From assembly GCA_022559845.1 (NCBI GenBank), contig CM040118.1, positions 445,468,053-445,532,052 on the forward strand: a stretch of 64,000 nt of DNA, given 5' to 3'. Below the pieces are notes generated by a model. It was not told the origin of the DNA. It searched no databases and saw nothing but the letters and a program-made list of their open reading frames with translations. Below are positions 10,811 to 20,585 of this stretch, piece after piece (the first letter of the stretch is position 1; each line of letters begins with the position of its first letter). The position numbers were made by a program, and so were the translations under genes. This stretch comes from Amorphophallus konjac. Its lineage: Eukaryota; Streptophyta; Magnoliopsida; Alismatales; Araceae.

Positions 10811-11871
10811 TTTCTGCTGTCCAGATCCGACCCCAAGTCAGTCTAAAATCCCCAACAAATCGAACCTTCTACCAAATCTTGCATAATATATATCCCCGTT
10901 TTCCTATCTTCGGCCTCTACAACGTTCATGAAGGACACAAAGGCTGAATCGAAGGTCTACATCATGGTCAATGCCAACTCTCAGGAAAACTCGATTCTAT
11001 CCAGAGTTTTCAGATCCTGCGAGTCAGCAACTTGAAAATTTGACAAAGGCCATCAATGGGAAACTCAAATTTCTTTCTCTGGTCATAGATCGAAGGATTT
11101 CAAGTCAACTTTCCATCGGTACCTCCTGTGCGTCGATCCGACATCGAGACTGACCGCAACTGCAGATCTCGTCGGGTTGCGCGCTGTAAAATAGAACTAC
11201 AGATCCGTGGCCAGCAACTCCGGCGAGTGGTGATCGGAGCCGCCCGGCCTCCGGCTGACGTACCAGCACACCGCCGTCCCAGGGAGCACCCTTCCAGGCG
11301 TCCCCACCGCAGTGGTGCCACCCCGGTCCCACACGGCCCCTCGGACCAGCACGTGGGTCCTACGGTCGTGAGTACGTGTGCCGCCGAAGCAACACAAGGA
11401 GCGGCCCGTCAAACCGAAACCGCTACTCCCGAGTCCCATTGTGTCGCCCTTTACCTCCCTGCGTGGAGTGGGCATTCATATTCATTGCGGTAATATTTGT
11501 ATATTTACTGTCCCGGGAGTACGAGATCGGCCGGGAAGTCTTCCCCACGCCCGGTAGCGTGGAGGTATCGTAGTCGCTCCTTTACCCGGCATTTGCTTTA
11601 TTTCGTATATATTTCTTTATGCCGCTGCTAGAGAGCATGCTAGGATCGTAGCTCGCTATACTTTTTATATCACCGTTGCTGAGAGAGAGAGAGTGAGACC
11701 GTCCCGTGACCCGATCCGGGCATGAATTTATGAGGTGACCACCCTAGCTCATTGTCGATTTCTCAACCATGCACATCCGACGCTTCCCTCGTTAGGGACG
11801 ATCGCGAGCTTGCTTAGAGTGCGAGGATCGCATATCTATTTGGAGTCGAGTCGCTTGTCCGTCCGGCATCA
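10811..11871 (+). repeat. 5' LTR of element A (3' half only)
   Basis: It matches 14634-15694 nearly base for base, especially from 11200 to its end GGCATCA. Short differences cluster in 10830-11160. A GA microsatellite sits near 11680. Open frames here recur in the 3' copy and are simply LTR sequence. Confidence 0.93.
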
Positions 11872-11874
11872 ATT

Positions 11875-11886
11875 TGGTATCAGAGC
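11875..11886 (+). promoter_or_regulatory. Primer binding site of element A
   Basis: TGGTATCAGAGC, an exact match to the usual initiator-Met tRNA site, lies three bases after the LTR end. Confidence 0.92.
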
Positions 11887-12244
11887 CAGGTTGAGTCTAG
11901 GGTGTCTAAAACAATAAAAAAAAGAAGAGAGTCATTTAAGTCGAGTCTAAGCTTAAGTCGGTCTAGGTTGCATTTGCATACCATTAACCCGGTATATAAA
12001 AAGGTGTTGTCTGAACGTTAGGCTACGCCTATCGGGAAGGCCGCATACTTACGCGAGTGATCTTTGGATCGATTAGCTCTGCCACGTACCGAGTCTTGGT
12101 TGTGTCTAGGTTGTAGTCGAGTCTCATTTTAACTTTGCATGTGCATCTCATTCTAAGTCGTGTCTAGGTGCTTGCATTAACAAAAATGAAAAAAAATGGC
12201 CTTGCATATCCATTCCTAGGGGATCCAACCCCCTCTTTGCAACC
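11887..12244 (+). other. Untranslated leader of element A
   Basis: This 358-bp stretch separates the primer site from the ORF start. It has repeated GTCGAGTCT and GTCTAGG-type words (11940-12170) and two A-rich runs. I see no open frame of note. It probably holds packaging and dimerisation signals, but nothing in it identifies them. Confidence 0.6.
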
Positions 12245-13192
12245 ATGGCCGCACCCCGAGTCCATAGTCCCGAGGAAGTGGCCGAAATGTTCCGAGCTCT
12301 TATGGGAACAATGAAGGGGTTGAGTACAAGCCTGGATCGGTTGACTACAGGGGTAGATCGGATGGAAGGGTACTTCCCGGTGCCACTCCAGTCGGGGAAT
12401 CCTTCCCCACCCATGAGAGCTCCATTATCATCACCCTCATCTTCCGATCTTATTTCGGAGCCCTCCCATTTGGAGCCACCAAGGTCCGAGCCACCCGTGT
12501 TTCTAACGGGTACGCTTTTCATCGCCGAGCCACTATATAGTTGGCTCAAGGATGGCTTGGTTCCACCTTCCTATCCACCTATGGACCCCACGCTACCAAT
12601 AGTGCCTGTCAACTCCTACCACATAACTTTTCGGTCTAGTCACCATATCGATACATTGGATGACCTTATTAGGGGATTAGACTCACAAATGAAGTTGACG
12701 CATATGTTGGCCCGAGGCTTCGACCAACCCACGAGTCGTAGCTTCACCCACCCCGCCCTAGGGTCCATTACTTCCGTGTACACCGTGGGTCAAGTCACCA
12801 CGGAGGTTCTTCTAGTCCTCCCCATGCCGGCCGAGCCAGACTTCATACCCTTTTGCCCAAGGGAGGAATCTTATTTTTTTCACATGACCACCGTCCCATT
12901 CACCATGACGGATGAAGGTGACCACCCACACCTTCAAGAGTTTCAAGATTGGGACCGTGTCATATGGGAGCCCATCTCAGGGGGTCATACCTTCTTTGAC
13001 CCTTTTGACCCCTTCGCTAGTGAACCACCCGAACCTCCCGGACTTCCCACGTTCAAGCCTACTGCCCATGAGTGGTGCATCGTAGGATGTCTAGGAGTTC
13101 CCCATGACGTCAACCACCGGTTACGTCAGATGCATGCATGGCACACATTCGGGTCTCCTGGTCCACCATCGCCTATGCGTAGGTCGGAATAA
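12245..13192 (+). CDS. Unknown accessory protein of non-autonomous element A (315 aa)
   Basis: I do not recognise this family. The ATG at 12245 sits in a good context (ACCATGG). Residues 1-45 look helical (Glu-Glu-Val-Ala-Glu-Met-Phe start). Residues 46-85 are Pro/Ser-rich. Residues about 90-205 form a domain with Glu-Pro-Leu-x-Ser-Trp-Leu-Lys, Asn-Ser-Tyr-His, Thr-Leu-Asp-Asp-Leu, Gly-Ser-Ile-Thr-Ser-Val-Tyr-Thr and Glu-Pro-Asp landmarks. Then come an acidic stretch, a DPFDPF motif near residue 258, and two copies of a repeat ending Gly-x-Pro-Gly-Pro-Pro. Element B at 45311-46620 has the same landmarks in the same order. The frame is fully open, unlike most ORFs in the window. There is no signal peptide, no membrane segment and no known catalytic motif. 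A Gag-like or RNA-binding role is possible but unproven. Confidence 0.72.
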   Translation: MAAPRVHSPEEVAEMFRALMGTMKGLSTSLDRLTTGVDRMEGYFPVPLQSGNPSPPMRAPLSSPSSSDLISEPSHLEPPRSEPPVFLTGTLFIAEPLYSWLKDGLVPPSYPPMDPTLPIVPVNSYHITFRSSHHIDTLDDLIRGLDSQMKLTHMLARGFDQPTSRSFTHPALGSITSVYTVGQVTTEVLLVLPMPAEPDFIPFCPREESYFFHMTTVPFTMTDEGDHPHLQEFQDWDRVIWEPISGGHTFFDPFDPFASEPPEPPGLPTFKPTAHEWCIVGCLGVPHDVNHRLRQMHAWHTFGSPGPPSPMRRSE

Positions 13193-13200
13193 CATTAGGT

Positions 13201-13573
13201 GTGTCTAGGGTCTTGTGTGTCTTGTGCAAGCTCGTTGATGTCAGTCCCTTAAGAGGCGAGCAAATTCGCTCGAGGAGTATGGGATCAGTTCTACATCTAT
13301 ACCCGGATCTAGTCACCTACAGGGACCCAACGGTGATTCCTAGTGAGTCTTCGAGCAGCCTCCTCCCATTTGAGAGTGCCTCACACGGAGTGTCCACCTA
13401 TAGCCTCGTTCCCACAATAGCTTGTGCATTTGAGTATATACGGAATGAGCAAGTGACGGTCACATGGAGTGGAGCGTACCCGCGTTACTTGGCACGGTGA
13501 CGGATCCGCCGGAGCGACTCGAGCAGCCGTACCCCTACTCGACGGGGTCGAGTTCTTCCCACCCGGGTAGAAT
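13201..13573 (+). pseudogene. Degenerate integrase C-terminus/chromodomain-like tail of element A
   Basis: In the frame of 13201-13500 the peptide keeps Asp-Leu-Val-x-Tyr, Pro-Thr-Val-Ile-Pro-Ser-Glu and Asn-Glu-Gln-Val-Thr blocks. These align with the pol tail of element B at about 46880-47060. After 13500 the match continues in other frames to a CTCGACGGGGTCGAG segment corresponding to 47158-47176 of element B. The segment is therefore a relic of a chromovirus pol 3' end. It probably survives because it overlaps or adjoins the polypurine tract (ACCCGGGTAGAAT, 13560-13573). Confidence 0.6.
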
Positions 13574-15694
13574 TGATGGAAATCAACTTCGAGCATGTAC
13601 ATTTTATTTTTATATTTGTTTCCTTTTTATTTATTTTTATATCTTGGGGGAAGTAGATTCGCAATTGTAAGGCTTTATGAGCCTATTTGTTCTTCCTCAG
13701 GATTGTGCGGGTTTATGTGCAAAATGCTAGTAGGACCTGCAAGGGGGCCCCATTCCTTCCCCATTGGTCCACTTAGGCCATGTGGGGCTGCTCAAACCAT
13801 CCTAGGTGGCTTGTAGAAGGGTTGAATGTCAAATAAACACATGGGAGACAAGTGGTGTAAGATGTCAAAAGTTGGCCACCTACCTTACCCCATGGTCAAC
13901 GGGGCGCCCCCCCATTAGAATTAATTAGAATTTTTTTTTTGTTTGATCACATTTAAATGTGAAGTCCCTTAAGTACCCCTCCTGACCCTAGATCTAAGGG
14001 TAGATTAGGTCATTTGTCATTTATTATAAGTACCTTGTATTTCCATTTTTAAAGAATTAATGAGAAGAAAATATTGAATGAGCATTGGAGCTTGGTGCGA
14101 CCCTATCTCTCTCCCTCTGGTTCCTCTTCTTCCCTCTGCATTTTAGGGTTGAGAACCCCTTCTACCTGAGCCCCTCTATCTCCGATTTCATCTCTGGTGC
14201 CGCCGCCGCCGTTCGTGCCGCCATCGAGCCGCCGCGAAGCCGCTTCCGAAGTTCTGTCAAAGGTTCTGTTCTGCTGAACAAAGGTTCACTCCGGGATTTT
14301 TAACTCCCAACTCCGACATCATCTGGAGTTAATATTTTCAGGGTTGGTTCCTATCTTTATTCTCAACCTCCATTAAAAAAATAACATCCTTTAGACTTCA
14401 TTTTACATTTTTCCATTTTCTTGTCTTTCTGTCTTCCAGATCTGTCCCTTTTCAGATCTGTGTAGCAGAAGCTTAGTTCTACCACCTTTCGACCCCCTTT
14501 TTGATTTTTTTTGGAACCCCCAAATTTATTAGAGATTTTGTTCATCATCCCCATCCTCCACAAATTTTCTTCGAATCTCAAAATCCCTCTACCTATTTTT
14601 AGAAATTGTGTCTTTTCCCCAACTTCAGTTCTATTTCTGCTGTCCAGATCCGACCCCAAGTCAGTATAAAATCCCCAAAAAATTGACCCTTCAACCAAAT
14701 CTTCCATAACATATATCCCCGTTTTCCTCTCTTCGGCCTCTATAACTTTCATGAAGGACTCAAAGGCTGAATCGAAGGTCTACATCACTGTCAATGCCAA
14801 CTCTCAGGAAAACTTGGTTCTGTCCTAAGTTTTCAGATCCTGTGAGTCAGCAGCTTGAAAATTCGACAAAGGTCATCAAAGGGAAACTCAAATTTCTTTC
14901 TCCGGCCATAGATCGAAGGATTTTAAGTCCGCCTTCCATCGGTACCTCTTGTGCATCGATCCGACGACGGGAGTGACCGCAGCAACAGATATCGTCGGGT
15001 CGCGTGCTGTAAAACAGAACTGCAGATCCGTGGCCAGCAACTCCGGCGAGTGGAGATCGGAGCCGCCCGGCCTCCGGCTGATGTACCAGCACACCGCCGT
15101 CCCAGGGAGCACCCTTCCAGGCGTCCCCACCGCAGTGGTGCCACCCCGGTCCCACACGGCCCCTCGGACCAGCACGTGGGTCCTACGGTCGTGAGTACGT
15201 GTGCCGCCGAAGCAACACAAGGAGCGGCCCGTCAAACCGAAACCGCTACTCCCGAGTCCCATTGTGTCGCCCTTTACCTCCCTGCGTGGAGTGGGCATTC
15301 ATATTCATTGCGGTAATATTTGTATATTTACTGTCCCGGGAGTACGAGATCGGCCGGGAAGTCTTCCCCACGCCCGGTAGCGTGGAGGTATCGTAGTCGC
15401 TCCTTTACCCGGCATTTGCTTTATTTCGTATATATTTCTTTATGCCGCTGCTAGAGAGCATGCTAGGATCGTAGCTCGCTATACTTTTTATATCACCGTT
15501 GCTGAGAGAGAGAGAGCGAGACCGTCCCGTGACCCGATCCGGGCATGAATTTATGAGGTGACCACCCTAGCTCATTGTCGATTTCTCAACCATGCACATC
15601 CGACGCTTCCCTCGTTAGGGACGATCGCGAGCTTGCTTAGAGTGCGAGGATCGCATATCTATTTGGAGTCGAGTCGCTTGTCCGTCCCGCATCA
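13574..15694 (+). repeat. 3' LTR of element A (about 2121 bp)
   Basis: It starts TGATGGAAATC after a CCCGGG purine-rich segment, just as element B's LTR starts TGATGGGGACATC, and ends CGCATCA. Positions 14634-15694 duplicate the 5' copy. The start is inferred from the element B parallel. A second purine tract, CTTGGGGGAAGTAG at about 13646-13659, would put the start near 13666 instead. A TATA-like TTATTATAAG occurs near 14022. Confidence 0.8.
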
Positions 15695-15751
15695 CAAACC
15701 CGCCTATGCTTAAGTCAGTAGAGCAATGGTGAAAGCTATGTAGGGAGGAGG
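15695..15751 (-). repeat. Fragment of a minus-strand Gypsy LTR, split by the SIRE-like insertion
   Basis: These 57 bp lie between element A and the SIRE-like element and continue at 24999 after the GGAGG target duplication. Read on the minus strand, the segment includes ACTGACTTAAGCAT, a word like those near the U5 end of Tat-lineage LTRs. I infer it belongs to the LTR of the broken Tat element whose gag lies at 8643-10810. Confidence 0.5.
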
Positions 15752-17992
15752 TGTTGTGATCGGTGCGATGGATTCAGAGGGGGGTGAATGAATCTCCCCT
15801 TAAAAAATACTCCCAATTAAAACTCAGAACACTCAGAGATGTGAAATTAAAAATAGATTCAGTTTTACCGAAACTGACATACATCGATGTGTTCAATCAA
15901 TTGGCTCACTCGACATATGAAGACAAATCGAGCCTAAGCATTCATCTAGCGGAAGCAAACAGTAAGCATTCAAACCACAGTGCACGAAGGAATTTTTAGG
16001 TGGTTCAGTCCGCAGACCTACGTCCACCCCACACTCAAACCCGAGTGTGGCTTCCCGCTGACTCACAGCTTGAACGGCTGGGCCTCATAGCTTCCCTACA
16101 TCAGCTGAGCATCACAGCTTGCTTCCACTGGGCAATACAGCTTAGCCATCCGCTGGGCAATACAGCTTGGCCGTCCAGAGGATACCACACCTATGCAACT
16201 GCTGGGGACTACAGCTTAACCCATCCAGAGGAATCCTCCTCTGCCCGCTGAGCAACACAGCTTGCTGTCCGAGGTATCCACCTCGCCCGCTAAGCAATAC
16301 AGCTTAGCTCTGTTGACTAACAGCTTGAAACAAGGTAAAAGGAAAAACAAAGGATGATGAAACACAATGACTGGAAGCTGTAAAAGATAGAACACAACGT
16401 GGCTCTTAAAGAGCTGACTGGCTTGGATCTGATCCAAAGTCCAGTGAAAACAAATCTTCCGATGAAGCTTTTCTTCTTCCCCTAGAGCTCTCTACCTCTC
16501 CCTTCCTTTCTTTCTCTTCTTCTGCTTCTCTATACTTCTCTGCTGCTCACTCTTTTCTTCTCTCGATCACTACTCTCAAAATCTCTCTCTCTCTTTCTTT
16601 CTTCCGCTTCTTCTCTTCTTCTGCTTCTCTATACTTCTCTGCTGGATCGTGTAGTTTCTGTCTGCTTCTACTCTTCTAATGTAACTTTTGATCCTCTCTG
16701 CACAAGCATCTTCTCCAGATGGAGAGGTCTTCTTTTTATAGCAGGAGCAGATCGGTGGGCGTGTGTCCTCCATGAATTCCAGCCCTAGCGCCTTGAACAC
16801 GTGGCAGCATTTCAGCCTGCTGCACTACACGTGTCACGATCAGGGTTAGACCTCCATCCTTGGATCACGTGCCCTTCTTAAGCTCCTCGAACAGATCTTC
16901 TGTCAGGTTGAACATATTATCAGTTTGAATCAATCTGATCGACTAAGTTTGATATTTGAACTGAGCCTGTACAGACTTGATGCACGCAGTATGCATATAA
17001 GAAAGTATGTACAACGAGAATGAATGCACGGACATGTCATCCATGAGTGTATAGACTTTGAATGCATGTAATGCATTTTGCATATGGAGAAGTATGCACA
17101 TTGAAAGTGAATGTACAGACATGCCAGCAACGAGTGTATGGACTTAGTGTGCATGCGACAACGATGTACAGACTCGCTGGTGTGATGATGCATGAACTTA
17201 ACCACTCGTACCAGCAATGGAATGTATAGACTTTGAATGCATGGTAAAGTGTGTATAGACTTTGTTTTGAAAGATTACACAAATGCCACTGAAGAATGTA
17301 CAGACATTGAACGTGTGAAATGCAGTTTGCATCTATCAAAGTATGCACAGTAAAGATGAATGCTCAGGCATGCTGTCAAAGAATGTACAGACTTTGCGTT
17401 CATGCACCAAGACGATGTACAGACTTGCTGTGCCTGCGACAAGATGATGTACAGACTTGCTGAAATGACGCATGGACATAACAGCAAAGAATGTGCAGAC
17501 TTTGTATATGCATGAAACAACCGAATGCACTGACTATGCTCATGAATGTATAGACTTAGTGTGTAGACTTAGTGTATGTCTGAGACAAAACAATGCATAG
17601 ACTATGTAAATGCATGAAGGGCACTGGCTGTACTGACTTGGTTGAATGAAGCAATGGATAGCTACTAAAGAATGTACAGACTTGAGTTGATGCAGTCTAG
17701 GTAAAACTCTGTACAGACTTTATAGCGTGCAGAGAAATGTTGCACCGGTTTTCAGTGACAGGACCTCATATGCAATGAGCGTGCTTCAGTGTATAGACAT
17801 CATATGTAGTGAATCATGCATCGACTATATGGCGTGCAACTGATGAATGCACCGATGCAAGCTACACTTGTTATGCAATGCTATAAATATGCACACTTAA
17901 TCAGTCAATCTTTCATACTCACAGTGCTTGCTGACATCAAACTCATTCATACTCATAGTGCTTGCTGACATCATAACCACAGGGGCACAACA
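15752..17992 (-). repeat. 3' LTR of the SIRE-like element (2241 bp)
   Basis: Ends are TGTTGTG and CACAACA. Segment 16060-16320 holds repeats of CAGCTTG joined to CCGCTGAGCAATACAG-like words. Segment 16960-17850 holds the TGTACAGACTT array. Read on the minus strand, U3 comes first with the array, then TATA (CTATAAAAAG at 16732-16741), then R/U5. Confidence 0.95.
16960..17850 (-). repeat. Dispersed TGTACAGACTT array in U3 (3' LTR copy)
   Basis: About two dozen copies of TGTACAGACTT or TGTATAGACTT, spaced mostly 25-45 bp apart and separated by ATGCA-rich sequence. Minus-strand frames across it give repetitive Val-His-Ser peptides that are only translations of the repeat. Confidence 0.88.
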
Positions 17993-20585
17993 ATCTCCCC
18001 CTTTTTGATGATGGCAACACTATGAGTCACACAGACCCAAACTATTCTCCCCCTTTGACTTCATCAAAAAGAAAATAGTTTGAGAGAAAAATTAAGCAGG
18101 TATGAAAAGATTGATATAACATCTCCCCCTTTTACTACATGAAATCACATTAGAGCTATCTATTGTCCCCCAAAGTGCAATATGACACCACATATTCTCC
18201 CTAGATAAAAAGGAAGAACAACCATACAAGAAACTCCCCCTGAATAAAGGAATACAATCGACAAGCACAGGGGCAGTTAGAGAATCAAGTATCAATCCTC
18301 CCCCTTTAAGAAGCAATAAATGAAATCTGTTCAACAGTCCTTGCTCATAATAAAGCAAAAGTTTCAAGAGGATATGTGAGGAGTGTATCACAGCAACAAT
18401 ACAGAGCACAGGATCTTTCAGTAACAGTTCAGTAGAAAGAGTTACCATTTTCAAGTAATGATCATGAAACAAATGTGCAATATGATGGAGCAGTTAAGGA
18501 TGTAACTGATCAGACGAAATTTTATTCCAGGTACCACTGTTATAAGTCCAATTAGTGATAGACTCTCCTATCATAAGGGGTTATGAATTAAACTGCATGA
18601 CAAAAATAGATTTAAGCATGATGTATACCAAATTTGACAATTGTATACAATACTCATATCTGAAACTGAGTTTTAATAAAGGTGAACCAATTATTCATAT
18701 AGCATTCCAGTTCAATCCTCTTTCATCTTACTCAATTAATCTCAATGACTCCTTTAGGAGTTACACATTGTAGTATTGAGATTAAACACCTTTAATAGTA
18801 TTTGAAGTTGACTTTGTTGGCAAAAATTTTATGATATCCATTTTTAGATTTTACTTTTGAACTTCACTTTATTTTTCTTGAGCAATCTTGGTTGATTAAC
18901 ACATTTTTACATGAGGCAAAACACGTCTCAGGTGAAATGACCCAATTACTCAGTGTGATAACCGCATTGCCTCTCGAACATGAGAACAGAGTTAGCAATT
19001 GGAGTGTCTTTTTACATGAAGAAACACCTTGATCAGAGGCCGGGATCCCCAGTTACTCAACACAACCATGCCTTTGCTCTGACAGACTTTTTAATTATTT
19101 TTATACCAGAGATAACTGTGGCATTTCATGACATAGGTTTACTCCATTTCTTTGAGGGAGGACCTAGTTTCTCAATGATCAAAGTCATTGCTCTGAATTT
19201 TGCTTTTCTTTTTAGTCAACTTCAGACATATTTAATGTTTAAGAACAATAATACTAACATGTATCTCAACCAAAATAACCTTGATTTCAAATTTTTAGAT
19301 TTCAGAAGGTTTTGTCTAGAGATTACATGAAACAGTTGGTTAAAGTTTATTAAAACTTGTGATTCAGATACTTTCAAGTCTTTCAAATCCAAATTCATGA
19401 ATACATTAGACTTACACCAACGTAGATCAATCAGTTATTCTTAAAACTGTATAATAGGAGTTTCTCTTAAGATATTAGATTTATAACTGAGGTACACAGA
19501 TTTAAGTCTCTTCAAAATCAGTTCAAACAATATTTTGACAATAGCATTCAATAGCAGAGACATTAACAAGCATGTATAGAAAGTGAGAATTGAAACACTT
19601 GCTTGTAGCAAATATGATCAATATGCATCAGACAGATTTCTAGAAAGCCAATAGCAGTGAGTTTACAAATATGGCACTTGAGCAATGCAATTCAGAAACT
19701 GATGACAGAGTCTGGAATTCAGTCAAACTAGATTGACAATAGTGACAGGGAAGAATTCAAGTGAGGCACTCCTTCAGCAAATTAGGGAGTATCAGATGTG
19801 GATTTCAGCTTCAAGAAAGTTGAGAGTTCAGTTGATTAAAGAGCAATCACTAACACACAAGAGTAGGAGAGTGATTTGTGTGACTAGACAAGAAGGGTTC
19901 AGATAGAAAAAAAAGACTAAAGAGTCTAAAATGCTCACCCTATCTAGATGTAATGAGTCATTTCTTTTTAGATTTTTCAAATTTGATTATATGCAATACA
20001 CTGCTCTACATGCATGCATATGCAATGACTCTCTTAGAGATATTTCCTGAACATGAATGTCATGAACATTATACAGGGACAACCAAGCTCCCCCTGACTA
20101 TATGCAATGTATAAAGATTTTAAATGCAACAAGTGCAATGATAGAATGCAGGAAGTTTTGACAAATTATGCATCATGAATGTGCAGACTGTGCTCATGAG
20201 TTTCTAATCTTTTCCATGTACACACATAGCTCAAAGTATGAACATCATGCGAAAGCAGTCAAACTCCCCCTGATAAAGTACATTTTATACAATGAATGCT
20301 GAGAACATGTTTTTGTGTATTTTGCTTAAGAAGCAGATATGTAGTGCACTCTAAGAGTCACTATCATAGGCATCATGTGCAATTATTATTTTCAGAAGAT
20401 TTCAATCAAGCGCAGACAGATTAGCATGAAATGCACTATTTAAAACACACAATGTCAGATGACAAAATTTAAAGAGAGTTTGCAGAACTGACCTGAATAG
20501 TGCAGGGTCCTGGGGGTTTCATTCTTAAGCGCCTTAGATTATTACCCCTTTTATTCCATTCCAAGGCACACCTGCAATAATTGGA
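17993..20585 (-). other. Long untranslated 3' region with repeated polypurine tracts
   Basis: There is no protein-coding frame. Seven CTCCCCCT motifs, which read AGGGGGAG on the element strand, lie at about 17995, 18046, 18122, 18233, 18298, 20088 and 20262. The first is next to the LTR and is the functional polypurine tract. The others may be extra plus-strand priming sites or relics, as known from SIRE/Maximus elements. The rest is A/T-rich with no structure I can name. Confidence 0.75.

Larger units (their letters stand above)
10811..15694 (+). mobile_element. Non-autonomous Gypsy-derived LTR element A, 5' LTR truncated
   Basis: Direct repeats 10811-11871 and 14634-15694 keep a constant offset of 3823. 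The first is followed by a perfect TGGTATCAGAGC primer site, so it is the 3' part of the 5' LTR. Internal DNA of about 1.7 kb carries one 315-codon ORF of unknown function and a decayed chromodomain-like tail, with no protease, RT, RNase H or integrase core. The first roughly 1060 bp of the 5' LTR are missing, together with the facing end of the Tat element, so a deletion joined them at 10811. The coding organisation matches element B at 41969-49591. Confidence 0.85.

Noticed and set aside
16930..17530. Minus-strand ORFs with repeated Val-His-Ser peptides (also 23912-24536)
   Set aside because: They are translations of the TGTACAGACTT array in the LTR, appear in several frames, and have no start context or conserved domain.
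18979..19330. 116-codon + strand ORF in the pol-less SIRE-like element
   Set aside because: A/T-rich untranslated DNA on the strand opposite to the element; no motif.
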